The notes under the pieces: generated by a model
What the model was told of the DNA's origin: nothing
What the model saw: only the letters and a program-made list of their open reading frames with translations
Databases searched by the model: none
Made by a program: the position numbers and the translations under genes
Shown here: piece by piece, positions 22,131 to 32,639 of the stretch
Position numbering within the stretch: the stretch's first letter is position 1
How the letters are laid out: each line of letters starts with the position of its first letter
NCBI GenBank assembly: GCA_012845835.1
Contig: JABAKD010000022.1
Location: forward strand, 3,802,444 to 3,866,443
Direction: 5' to 3'
Length of the DNA: 64,000 nucleotides
Source of the DNA: Undaria pinnatifida
Lineage: Eukaryota; Sar; Phaeophyceae; Laminariales; Alariaceae

Positions 22131-22765
22131 TATTAAGTGCTCGTGGGGTCTACAGCGGGGATCTGGAGAGGACTCAGGGGGGCTTCGTACTCTTTCGGGA
22201 GAATCGTAGTTGTACTACGATCAAGTTTGGCGACCATCCCACCGTGGAGCTGAAGAGTTGGGGCAATTGCGAATTTTGAATTTTGCAGTATTTTTTATAC
22301 CATGCCATTTTTCTCGTGTATGGGGGCTATCGGCGACTGATGCAGGAAAAAAGCTGGGAAACAGGGTTCGAGAGCGTGGCGCCCTTCCTTAACCTATTTG
22401 GAACGGGCAATAGCGCATTGCCAAGTAAATGTCGACAGGTTTTGGACTATAACAATATGGAAATCAAATTTATCCGGAAAAGGGCAGGAAAGACCACTGG
22501 GGGGTATCAGGAAATAGCGTGATAAAGAGGGCACATTGTGCCATATACACTGTACATATGTAACGAATATATATGCAGTATAAATGGTGGTTGCGATGTA
22601 CTTGGTTCGAGCATAGAAAAACTTTGTCTACGATACAAACGTTCTAGAAAATATGTGAGGAGTAGAAAATGGGCGAATCGTTCAAACGTCTCGTCCGATT
22701 TATGTTCTGGTGTGTACTGGTGGTGTGTAGGATACTGCAGTACCAACAAGCGCGCCCCGGCGCAA
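22131..22765. other. non-coding stretch
   Basis: No gene or repeat was recognised in this piece between the SINE fragment and the LTR-like repeat. Confidence 0.4.
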
Positions 22766-23036
22766 TGTGTAAAATTAAAGGTGGGGGACACAGAGTGCCC
22801 CCTGCAGGTCTGCCAATTGAGCAGGTCCTCGGAGAGTACTCACTTTCGTTCCTTCGTAGAGATGTAGCTTTATTCGTTCCCACTAGAGCCCGGGATAGCT
22901 TCTGAGATCGGAGGCGCGTGCCTCCGATCTAATTCCTAACTTCCCCGAATATAAACCGCCAACCTTATCATACGAAACCCATCCAAATGATCTCAAATTC
23001 GGATATCTACAGGCCTTTCGAGGCCGTATCTTAACA
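22766..23036 (-). repeat. LTR-like repeat, left copy (3' LTR)
   Basis: Begins TGTGTAAAATT and ends CTTAACA on the plus strand, so TG...CA on both strands. About 95% or more alike to 36976-37245. Contains an 11-bp perfect hairpin (AGATCGGAGGC/GCCTCCGATCT, 22905-22930) and, on the minus strand, GAATAAAG, which could act as a polyadenylation signal. Confidence 0.7.
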
Positions 23037-23852
23037 CTAGCCCACCCTGATGAGTCGCATATGCAGAAATTTGGGAGATTCGGGGAAACTCCGGTTCTAC
23101 GAACTAGACCATGAGTCGAAGATGCGGCTCCTCAAACCCCACTTCCACACCTCTAACCGTCTGGCTATGGAGCCAGGAACACGCGAAGAAAAGCAGTAGA
23201 AAGAAAAGCAGACCCTACAGCAACGCAATAGTCACCCATCAAAAATCTGCCGTATGCCGCCGGTGTGGCGGGGGGGGCAGAAAAGGCTCTAGAACCTGCC
23301 GCATGCCGCCGGTGTGGCGGGGGGGGCAGGAAAAGCTCTACGGTAAACCAACCACAGAAAAGGTACTATGGCGAGGCGAGCCCTCGTCGATATGGAGGGG
23401 AACACAGGCGCTAACACAAGGGAGAAGTCATGCGAAAAACCTCCCGCGGGCCATCGGCGAGGCGGGGGGTTAGACGAGGAAACGACGAATACCCGGGATG
23501 GAAGGTGTCAACACCTACAGCCCCGCTAGGGGAGGAAGTGTTTAGACGAAAAAAAAACAAAGCAGAACAAATACAACACACAAAACATAAAAGAAGACAC
23601 ACAGACCCGTACACTGGTCGACCCCCGGCTCTGGGTTGAGGAGGGCGTCGGCAGGGCGAAATTGAACAATGACAAAAAGGCGACAGCCCTGCGCCTCAGA
23701 TAGCGGCGTTTTACCCGAACCCTGACCCGGCACTGAGCAGGGGGTTCGGCAGGACAGAAAAGAAAAAAAAAATGGAAAGAACCGCCCCAAAACTCGACAA
23801 AGACCCTAAGGACACTACGAACAACCCAAAGACAAAGACGCAAAACTCATAC
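23037..23852. other. region between LTR-like repeat and integrase gene
   Basis: Contains a tandem 50-bp duplication (about 23249-23345: GCCGGTGTGGCGGGGGGGCAG-like, twice) and A-rich stretches. It would be the 3' untranslated part of the Ty3 element on the minus strand. Confidence 0.5.
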
Positions 23853-25649
23853 CTAAAAAAAATGAAGAACTATCGAGGAGCGGTGGTGGCTTGGAAGCCA
23901 ACTGGCCACGGCCGCGCCTCGAGATTCGTCTACGTTACGTTGAATTCCCCGAGGAAACGCACTGGCGATGTGAACTTGCAAGCACCAAGAGCCTCGTACG
24001 GCTCCCGTTGAAGTCGTGTAGCGCGCCGGGGAAAGAGGGAGTTTAATCGGTCCCGGGTCGTCCAGAAAGCGGACCAGGTATACCTTGTCCTCAGTAGTGC
24101 TCGCGCTGATTTTTCCTAGCCACCATAAACCATCGTCTCCCTTGTACCAAAAGTGGGCTCCCTTAGGGAGTACTGTGTCGTGGTAGCGACGGAGCCAATC
24201 GGTTCGGGGAACACAGGCGTAGCCCGGCGCTAGGAAACGTTCCCCGTTGTTGCGGGAGAGCTCACGCTGTGCCGCCCCGATCCGCATTCGGCAGTAAAGG
24301 CGGTTGGTTTGGCGGTGCTGGTCCGGGGTTCCGGCCCAATAACGCAAGATGTGGGAGCGGGAGAGGTGAAGGTCCATTTCCCGCTCCCAGGAGGGTTCGG
24401 AGAGTCCCGCCCAATGAGTCTCGTATAGCACCGCGATGACGCCACCTCGCCCCCGTACCGACTGATAACCAGTGATCTGCTCCACCTCCAGCCGTTGGAG
24501 GGGAGTCGAAACGTCGTCTTGAGTGACGTGGTACGGTGGGGACTTCTTGGAAAATTTGTTGAGCACATACTGTGTCAGCCCCGCCGGCAGGTATTTGGGC
24601 ATGTCCCCGCTGTCGAGGGGGTTGGCACAGGGTTTGCAGCGCTCGATGGCCACACACCGACGAGCGTCCGAACCAGGCAGGTCGGAAGGGAGATCCAAAT
24701 AAAGGAGGTTGCTCCCAAGCGGCGAGCCGTCCGGGGTCTCGGCGGCGGAGCAGGGACCGGCGGCCAGGACCTTGTATGGGCCCGTCCAGTTAAGCGCGAG
24801 TTTGGCCTTGAGTACCTTGGCGTCGGTGTTCGCCTTCACACCCTGGCGGATGGTAGACGCAGAATTGTATACCCATGCCCAACCACCCACAGTGAAGTCA
24901 GGTGCTGGACGCAGCGCGTCGGCGAGGGCGGAGTTTCTGCGGTTAACACGGGAAACGGTGAGGGCGTGGTGTGCGCGGACAATGTCGTTCGCGCGCTTTT
25001 GCCGGTCGGTGGCCAAATCGCAATAGGCCAGGTGGTCACGGGTCAGACTCTGGTGTCCCACGACACCTGTGCGGTCGAAAATCGTCAGGGCGGGCCGTGG
25101 GAGTCTGCCCCTGTGGACCTCGTTGGGCGCCAAATCCGTCCCCGCGCTGACAGAGTTGTTGTAAGCGAATTCTACGTGGGGCAGATGCAAGTCCCAGTCG
25201 TCTTGTCGCTCGTTGACGACCATAGCCAGCATTTGGGCCATAGTGTGATTTACCCGCTCAACGCCCCCGTTACAGTTGGGATGGTAGGAGCTTGTAGCAA
25301 GCTTGTGTTCACCTAACAGCTGATATACAGCTTGTGAAAGCTTGGAGCAGAACTGCAGTCCGTTGTCCGAGATTATGGTGCGCGGGCACCCCCACAAGGG
25401 GATGTATTGGTTCACCAGGATATTGGCTGCACCTTCCGCGGTGAACTCACCGGCAGTGACGGGGAACATGTCGGCCCGACGACTGAAGCGATCGGTGAAC
25501 AGCAGGATGTAGGTGTTGCCTCGTGGTGTGGCCGCAAGGGGGCCGAAGTAGTCAACACTGACGGCGATACCTGGACCTTCCGGCAGAGGCATTGTGATGA
25601 TGGGCCAGCGGACAGTCAGCCGTGGGGTTTTCCGCGCTTGGCACTTCAA
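23853..25649 (-). pseudogene. pol: Ty3 integrase core with chromodomain and Tudor-like tail
   Basis: An open frame of 598 residues continuing in frame from the upstream piece across one TGA. The catalytic triad is visible: D in SVDYFG (near residue 32), D in ISDNGLQF (near 94) and E in GGVERVNH, with exactly 35 residues between the last two. Next come an integrase C-terminal region (VYN...LNWTGPYKVL) and a chromodomain-like block (LEVEQITGYQ...WAGLSEPSWERE...ILRYW, about 385-440). A Tudor-like block follows (GAHFWYKGDDGLWWLGKI...YLVRFLDDPGPIKL, about 500-540). Chromodomains in Ty3 integrases can direct insertion to modified histones; the Tudor-like part may add a second histone contact (inference). 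No stop interrupts it. The preceding TGA makes the polyprotein non-functional unless it is read through. Confidence 0.9.
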
Positions 25650-25664
25650 GCAGTGGCGAAGCCA

Positions 25665-27335
25665 TCACCGGGTGCACACACTCATGCCAATCCACCAATA
25701 AAAACGCTCCAGCATGCGCAACGTGCGCGTGGTGCCAAGGTGGCAGGAGGCCGTCGAGTGGCAAGCTTGCATGATCCAAGGGCGCATGAGCAGGGGAACG
25801 TAGATGCGAACTGGCTCATCGTTTAGCAAGCAAGCAGCTCGTCCCACACAGTTCGGTTTGTCAGATCTTGTTGGCGGGAGTGTCGGGTTACGGACGAATA
25901 GGATGATGTCGTCGTCGGTTGTATGTAGTCGACCCTTACCCGCCAGTTCCTGGATGTCCGAGAGGGAGGGACGCTTGGGCGAGGGGTAGCATGCTAAGAA
26001 GTCGGGTGGCAGGGTCGACGGCCGGCCGATAGAGATGTAACGTATCGTGGCGTGGCACGTCGGCTCTGCGTGTTGTTCGCGCTTCCAATCGGCATGTGAA
26101 TAACGCGCGACGGAATCCGCGAACCGCAACTCAGCAGCGTCGCCGCGGGCGTCCGACCTTGTATATGCAGTCGGCGTGTCACCAGGAGAAGGCGTGAGCC
26201 GTAAGAGAGGAGTTTCCGTGTAGGCTCTGCGTGGTCGCGGTCGGACGGTAGTGGCACCGTGCGGACCGGCGAGTCGGCAAGAGCAGGGGTCGCGGCAGTC
26301 GACGGGGTCGGCCGCGGCCGTGGGACTCGCGGCGGGGTTGTACCTCGTCTGGAAGATGGCCGAGGGGCTCCGCCGAGCCCGAATCCATAATCTACAGCGG
26401 GGACGCATTTCCTGTTGTTGTCGCTGTTGGTCGGCACGTCGTCGACGACGGAGGGGCTGGAGTGCCAAGCATGGCGGAGACGGACACAGTCGAACCGGTG
26501 GTCGCGGCGGGGGCCGTCTCCTGTAAAGAACTCCGGGATAGATAAGTCGGCTGTGCGATGGGCGTCGCTGCAGCCAGGGCTTCTGCGGAGCCCGTGCCGC
26601 CCTCGATGGGTATGGCAAAAACCGAAGCGAAAACAGTGTCGGCGGCAGGTGAAATCGACCCGCGGCCGGTACAGCCTTCGGTAGTGGCGACGGAGGCAGA
26701 AACACGAGCGACGAATCTCCCCGGGGAAGCATAAAGGCCGTCAATCCTTATACGTGGCTCGTGTGTGCGAAAATCGTGAAACGCGGTAGAGGTGAGAGGG
26801 AGCCCACCCAAGGCAGCATGTTCAATGCGGGGCACGAGCCCACCCAAGACAGTGCCTTCGGCGAGGGGTTCGAGTCCACCCAAAGCAGTGCTTTCGGTGT
26901 GCGGCACGAGCCCACCCAAGACAGTGCTTTTGTCGAGGGGCGCGAGTCCACCCGAACCGACTCCTGTCATCGGCGAGGAGGGAGCGCGCAGCCCGCGGGT
27001 CCGTAGGAGGTAGATACCGCTATCTCCAACGGGGTTGGGGCTTGTCAACCCCACGAGGTTGATTTTTTTCAAGCCACTGCGGTCGTACTCCGTAGCGGGC
27101 TCTGGGAAACGGGCCGGAAAAATCGGCGATGCCCTTGGCGCTGCCTTTGCGGTACTCGAGTGTGCAATCGAACGCGGTGACGAACTCAAGCTACCGCTGG
27201 ACTCGTGCATTGGGGGTCCCCACTTTGCCAATGCTCTCCTATGTCTTGTGGCCGGAGGATATGCGGAACTTTGTTCCCCTCAGTATCCTCGGAGGCGTTG
27301 GGGAACCCAAGCAATGCTGCCGGTCCCCAAATCTA
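25665..27335 (-). pseudogene. pol: RNase H remnant, linker and integrase zinc-binding region
   Basis: Near 27090-27330 a frame reads GTKFRISSGHKT...RWLEFVTAFDCTLEYRKGSAKGIADFF, the C-terminal part of a Ty3 RNase H, with frame changes. Then comes a long proline/serine-rich linker holding a coding repeat (GGLVP...LGGL, about 26800-26960). The frame 25665-26744 ends with the integrase HHCC region: H-x5-H in ACHSTASCHLGTT, then FYWWIG, with C-x2-C read past the TGA at 25665-25667. The TGA sits between CGG and TGG, where tryptophan would be plausible. Linker length and repeats are unusual for Ty3 elements. Confidence 0.8.
26795..26965 (-). repeat. coding tandem repeat, 15-residue unit
   Basis: Four units of about 45 bp, each reading roughly (V/A)LGGL(V/E)P..., lie in the linker between RNase H and integrase. 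Confidence 0.75.
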
Positions 27336-27505
27336 TAGGAGTCCAGTGCCTCTCCGAGCGAGCGTTGGTCGACTGATATACGCCATTTTCATAGTGAACA
27401 AGACGTCGTCCAGCGTCACAGTACCCTCGACGAAACAAGGGCAGTGTTCTGACATCGCAAGGTCAGGGCCGACGCTAGAAGCTATCTCCACAACTTCACG
27501 GCTTT

Positions 27506-28218
27506 TCATTGGCCAACGCGCCCGAGAAATAGGTCGGAAACGCCAAAGGGGAAGCTTTGCGAGCGCTGGCCGCTGTGAACGGTCCGGTTGCGGCGCGGAC
27601 GAGATTTCTTGGTTCTTGCACTCGCAGTGCAGGTGGGGAACCGACTAGGGGAGGCCGGGTGCGCCGACCCGGTCTCATTGTCGCAAATAGCTGCGCGAAC
27701 GGCAGAAAGTGCCTCACCGAGCAATTTTTTCCCCTCCCCTGGCATGGGTTGTTGGCCCTGGGACCATCCGCCCGGAGACCAATGCCCCACACTGGGTTCA
27801 GAGGGCTGGATTCAGCCAGAAGCTTGTTGTCAGAGCTCAAAAGGTGATTTTTCGTGGCTGGGTTCTGCGCAAATTTGGCGTAGGTGCCAGGTGACACGGC
27901 GTTTTGCTTCTCCCTGTCCCCAACAGCGGAGTCAAAGTTGCGCACGCCTCGACCGATGCGTTTGCGTATGCTTGGACGAGGCGGCGACATAATGAGCCCC
28001 ACTGCTCGATGGTCTTGCAAAAACTTGGTCTTTTCGGCCACCATGTCCTGCTCCGCGCAAGAATATGGTACGTCGTCCACGGCAAACGACGAAGGGGACC
28101 ACGGTGGAAAATAGGATTGGGACTGCCAGAATAACACCACTTTGTCTGTGGGGTATTCGAGAGAAGGGTCAAAAGCCGTGTTGGAATTTGAGGCTGCAAT
28201 GTCCCCGTCCGGGAACAC
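27506..28218 (-). pseudogene. NADAR (YbiA-like) domain inside the retroelement
   Basis: NADAR proteins are N-glycosidases acting on ADP-ribose or related nucleotides; the E. coli member is YbiA. The frame 27496-28218 shows the family's features in order: a hydrophobic start (VVLFWQSQSYFPPWSPSSF), the helix with CAEQDMVAEKTKF in the place of SEHYFQAQKF-type motifs, GRGVRNFD, YAKFAQNPATKNHLL, LLAESSPLNPVWGIGL and finally GRGKN. The last helix (LLGEALSAVRAAI) is in the next frame, split by an A6 run near 27726, so a one-base indel breaks the domain's end. It lies between the coding repeats upstream and the RNase H remnant downstream, all on one strand. It may be a captured host gene turned retroelement component, or an accessory domain of the family's polyprotein. 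Domain identity is confident; its activity here is unknown. Confidence 0.85.
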
Positions 28219-28690
28219 CAGGCCTTGGGAGCACGACGCGAAGCCGAACCCGTGGTATCTCGCCTCGGGTCTTTCTTCGTTCGTTGGCGGAAGAGCGCGA
28301 GAATCCGCTCTAACTGCGCCCGAAAAAGGGCAAAAACCGACGGTGCCAACCCGTCGGTAGCCTCGTTGGACATTTGTGGGTCTGCAATGTCCCCTTCTGG
28401 GAACACCAGTCCTCGGCTATTTGGGCCTGTAATGTCCCCTTGCGGGAGCATCAGGGCTCGGGAGCAACATGCGAGTCCGAACCTGGGGTTTCTCGCCTCG
28501 GGTCCTCCTCACTCGCTGGCGGAAACTCGTAAGAAGCCGCCCTCATTGCACCCGAAAAAGAGTCCAACACCGACGGTGCCAACCCGTCGGTAGCCTCGTT
28601 GGGCATTTGGGTCTGCAATGTCCCCGTCTGGGAAGACCAGTCCTCGGCTCTTTGGGCCTGTAGTGTCCCCCTCAGGAACACCAGGCCTTG
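28193..28690 (-). repeat. coding tandem repeat with GDI motif, 230-bp period
   Basis: The block (G)CAATGTCCCC...GGGAACACCAG occurs at about 28193, 28383, 28427, 28613 and 28658, giving a 230-bp period with two half-units. On the minus strand it reads xPxGDI(A/T)xP. Together with the shared spacer (PRRET, DGLAPSV) it precedes the NADAR domain. Confidence 0.8.
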
Positions 28691-29565
28691 GGATCACGAC
28701 GCGAGTCCGAACCCACGGTTTCTCGCGTCGTGGCCTCTTCGCTTTTTGGCGTATAATCGCAAGAAAACTGCTCTAACTGCGCCCGAAGGGGCAGGGGCTC
28801 TGAACTGTTTCTGCTTGACGAGAGGCGCGATTCTTCCGTAAATTTACGGGAATAGCGTCCAGCTGATCAGGCTGGAGGCCGTGGAGTCACCACTGGCCCG
28901 TCGCGCAGTGTCGGATCTTCTTCCTGTGCCACTGGGGCAGACGTAGCCTGAAACACGTGGGTTAGCGTGTTAAAAGACGAAGCAGGGTCCGTAACCCCGT
29001 GGTCGTCTTCTGGAGCGGGGCTCGGGCAAGGCAATAATATTTTTACCCGAGGAAGCTCTCTTCCGTTATGTCTCTTGGAGAAGGGAGACGAGGTAGCTAA
29101 TCTTGTCGACTCCTCCTTGATGGAAAAAAGGACAGAGCGCCCGCTGTTATCGCGAGCAAACACCGGATCGAGCCTCGCAAAAGATCTCGGTGTTTTAGTG
29201 TTGGCCTTCCCACACCTCAAATCGACCGCCACCTCGTGGTCAGAAAAAGTGTTTCGAGGGTTGACCGTCCCACACCTCAAACCGACCGCCACCGCCTGGT
29301 CAGGGAGAGGGGGGGATGAACACATACGCGTAAAAAGGCGACGCGCCGTCGCCGCAGCTATATTGTTGCGCGGCGCGTGCCTGGGGGGGGATCGCGCAAA
29401 ACGCAGGCCCCCGTGCCATGGTTGATGGGGGCGGCGTTTGGAGCACGTACCCCCATTGCTGAGTTTATGCCGCGGCTGAGGGGTACGGCGTCGGAAGCGC
29501 GGTTCCCGTTGCCGAACTCAGACCATGACCGAGGGGAACGTCGCTGAGAGCGCGCGTTCTCGCCG
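28691..29565 (-). other. decayed coding region between gag and NADAR repeats
   Basis: The minus-strand frame 28867-29325 is open for 152 residues and Ser/Pro-rich. It contains a 57-bp tandem duplication (DxEVAVDLRCGxxN, 29210-29305). No retropepsin DTG/DSG site was found, although protease would be expected about here. Confidence 0.45.
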
Positions 29566-32179
29566 TCAAAAAAGAAAGAAAAGAAGAAAAATTACCTGGC
29601 TGGAGGAAACCACGCTTGAAGCGCTAGTTCCCGCCGCCGGTACTACGCCGTGAGAATCGTCCGCAGACGGCGTAGGAGCCCGTGGGCTCTTGACAAAGGC
29701 AATCTGTGCTGTGTTACTGGACAGGCTAGCAACAGAACACGAGCATCTTCTGAAACCAAAATAGGTACCCCCCCGACAGTGTTGTCGACGGTGCCGTACC
29801 GCCGTCGAGCTGTCGATTGCCATTACGGAATGTGCCAGGTTGGCGCGCAAATTTATTTTCGCCCGGGTTGTGGGCGGCTCCAAAGCGCATTCGAAGAGCG
29901 GGATCGGGGGCAGAAGAGGCGGGCGAGCGCAGGATACCACCATGGTGATCCGACGTGTATGTGGTATCGTTGTGACAGTTTACCTGGCCCTGATCCTGAA
30001 AGATGGCGACGATTTGTTTTTTTGGTTGTTCGGGCGAGAAGATTTGTCGTCTCGGCGGTAGCAGACCATGCGTGTTTGTCAACGTCGATGTGCGTCATCG
30101 TCGCCAAGTTGGCTAAGTTCAGGTTTCAAGCAGCCACGCGCAGTAGTGAAAGGATGCCTACAATGCTTGAAGGAATGGTTGTGTTCGTGGCAGTTGAGGC
30201 AAAGCCCCCGGTTTTCTCGGAGGGCATCAGCGCGAGGTGAAAGGAGGCCGCTCCAAAGGGGAGGGTCGTCTGTCTTAAACGAGGCCTTAACGGCGAAACC
30301 TTCTGCATAATGATGCTCTTATAGTGGCCAGCAGTTCGATGTGTGGTCAAGCCAAGGGTCAGATGAATCATCGACGGGCATGACAGTTGAATGATGGCTC
30401 GATCCCGTCTGCCACGAAAGCGACTGGGACGGCACTCGGCCCTGGCCGCGCCCATGATCGGCGGGCCGGGGCCCCGACAGGGCGCATGACCGCGCTCCCG
30501 TCAGATAAACAGGAAGAGAAAAAAATGTTTCGCCGTTGACGGCAGGTGTCTTATTAGTCACTAAAAGACCGCCACATAGCATCCAACGAGGTGTACGGCC
30601 GCGGGTTTGTTGCCTTCGAACCGGGGTACAACGCAGGCAGGAGAGCCGGAAATTGCTCATTCGCCGCCACCCGAACCACCTCCAACACCACATCCGTTCC
30701 CGGAGACAAAACACGCTCACTCCGCGTAGCGGTCGGCATAAGTACGCGAAACTCCACTGAAATCAGAAAAAGGCATGCCGTTACACATTCCAAAAGTATG
30801 CAACTTAGTGTAGCCAACCTCCGTGTCAACCCCGTCGAAGTGCGTGATCAGCAGACGCAACAGGAGGGTGAAAGCCTCAGGCAGATGCTCCTCCTGCCAT
30901 GGCTCTTGACACTTTTTGCCTGCTACCACGACCACCTCGCTGTGGTCCGTGCTCGAGGACGAAGACGAGCGGGAGGAGGTTGACGAGCCGTCCCACGCTG
31001 AACGTCCTCTCGCGCCATTCCTCTGCCAGAGCGACGGCCAACTGCCCCGGTTGTTGGACCGAAGTTGCCCCCTCGGCAGCGCCCTCAGGCACACCAGCAC
31101 CCGATGCGCTGTCACCCCCGCGGCGGTGGTGGTGGTCGCCACCCCCACCATTTTTGCCGCCACCCCCACGGTTGCGGTCCCCGCGGTCGCGACTGTCGCG
31201 ACATTTTCCCCGGTTTCGTTCTGCCAACTCTTCCTCCGGGATCCGGCCAGAAGACAGGGTCGGGGTCCTCGTCGTGGGCTATCAGCAGGGCCTTGACGAG
31301 GGCAAGGGTCGGGGCGGCTCTCGTCTGTCTAGCATAGGGCGTACAATCCACGCGAGCCCAGGCCGCTTTCACTGGGGACGTCCGCTTGCCGCGACGCCGG
31401 TCTCTCTGACGGGAGGAGGGTGCAGGCCGTTTCCACCACCGCGGTCGCCAACGCTGAGGAGACGTCTGCCCTCGGTGCAGACGCCATGCACGCGACGACG
31501 CCCTTGAAGAAGGCGTCGTTCCCGGGTCAGGGTCGCTGGGATACGACACCCTGCGGGCGCAACGAAGGCAAGGGGGCCGCGGTAGCTCCCGCCGCAGCCG
31601 ACGCAACTGATTGAGCGAGGGCTTGTTGCGCCTTCTTCGCTACCAGGGACGCCTCCTGCGCAGCGGTCTTCGCGTGCTCGATATCTTCGTCAGATCGACG
31701 ACGGCGTGCTATCGTCTGGTGGGCGTCGTCGAGCGCCCGCTGGGCCCGCGCCGCCGCGTATGCCAAGTCCAAGGGGGCGGCATGGGCGCCCCGGTCCCGG
31801 GAGCTCTGGGGGTGGCGCTCTGTCGAGCGCGGAGAGCCCAGGTGGCGGCGGTGGTGCCCTGTCGAGCGCGGGGGGGGCAGCTGGTGGCGCTCCCCGGGGG
31901 CTGGCGAGAGCTGGCGTCGAGACGCCCCCGAGTCCGGTGGGGGTTGGTCCGTCTTCTTCTCAGCGCGAACCAGCGAATCGACCCGCTTGGTTGGTGGGAA
32001 CGGGTGGAGGTATGGTGCTCCGTCTTCTGTCTCGTCACCGGAACCCGCCACCGGTGGTTCCCCCCGTCTCGAGTCGCGGCATCTCGAGCGAGCTCTCCCT
32101 GTCTCGTGGGCAACCCGGGTTGGGGTGCGTGGAAGACCTCAGCCAGCCCCGAGAAGCCCCCATCGTCACTGGTGGACAT
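29566..32179 (-). pseudogene. gag: broken Gag with CCHC zinc knuckle
   Basis: A start codon at 32179 opens MSTSDDGGFSGLAEVF. Frames then shift several times through a Pro/Arg/Ala-rich N-terminal part. A capsid-like part is readable near 30560-30900 (HLPEAFTLLLRLLITHFDGV, then VLSPGTDVVLEVVRVAANEQFPALLP). The zinc knuckle C-x2-C-x4-H-x4-C (CLNCHEHNHSFKHC) lies at 30160-30201. An in-frame TGA follows at 30079-30081 in DDDAHRR*QTR. The order capsid then knuckle supports Gag of the same element as the downstream integrase. At least three frame breaks make it a pseudogene. Confidence 0.8.
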
Positions 32180-32182
32180 GGT

Positions 32183-32213
32183 GCCTAGGTGTAGTGAAGG
32201 GGGGGGGGGGGGG
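32183..32213 (-). other. gag leader motif shared with satellite
   Basis: The plus strand reads CCTAGGTGTAGTGAAGGG and then a long G run, immediately before the gag ATG on the minus strand. The satellite monomer contains CCTAGGTGTAGTGTAGGGG. The match covers 20 or so positions with one substitution. Confidence 0.75.
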
Positions 32214-32439
32214 ATAGGAACGACGCGTGAAGAAGCTATGGAGACAGATAAATTGTTGTGGTGTTCCTGCTCCAAGGAGCGGTATATCTGTGTTTCAGCA
32301 AACAGCAACAATATGGGCCTTGACTCCGTCCAGCCTCAGTGATGGTAGCAGCCACGTCAACTAGCCGTATAAGAGGAGTACAGCAGTAACAAGGTACCAA
32401 TCATCATAACCGCAACATATAAGCAGCGCCCAGTCTGAC

Positions 32440-32639
32440 CGTAGGGTATATGGGTAACGCCCGCACGAACCGCAGTACAAGGAGCCAAAACTGGGCAGCA
32501 CTGACCGTAACCGCAGTGCAGGGGGTGCAACACAGTAAGGGTACGTCTGCAGCCATCGCACTTGAACAGGCATCATTCGACCTAGGCGGGGGGAGGTAGC
32601 ACAGGAAAGCGTCGCCCAAAACGCCCACGCTCATCGGAC
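32440..32639. repeat. diverged satellite monomers, left edge
   Basis: Two degenerate units with AACTGGGCAGCAC..., GAACAGGCATCATTCGACCTAGGCGGGGGG and GCTCATCGGACC can be aligned to the core monomer, with many substitutions. Confidence 0.65.

Noticed and set aside
24495-25316. 273-residue plus-strand frame
   Set aside because: Antisense shadow of the integrase gene.
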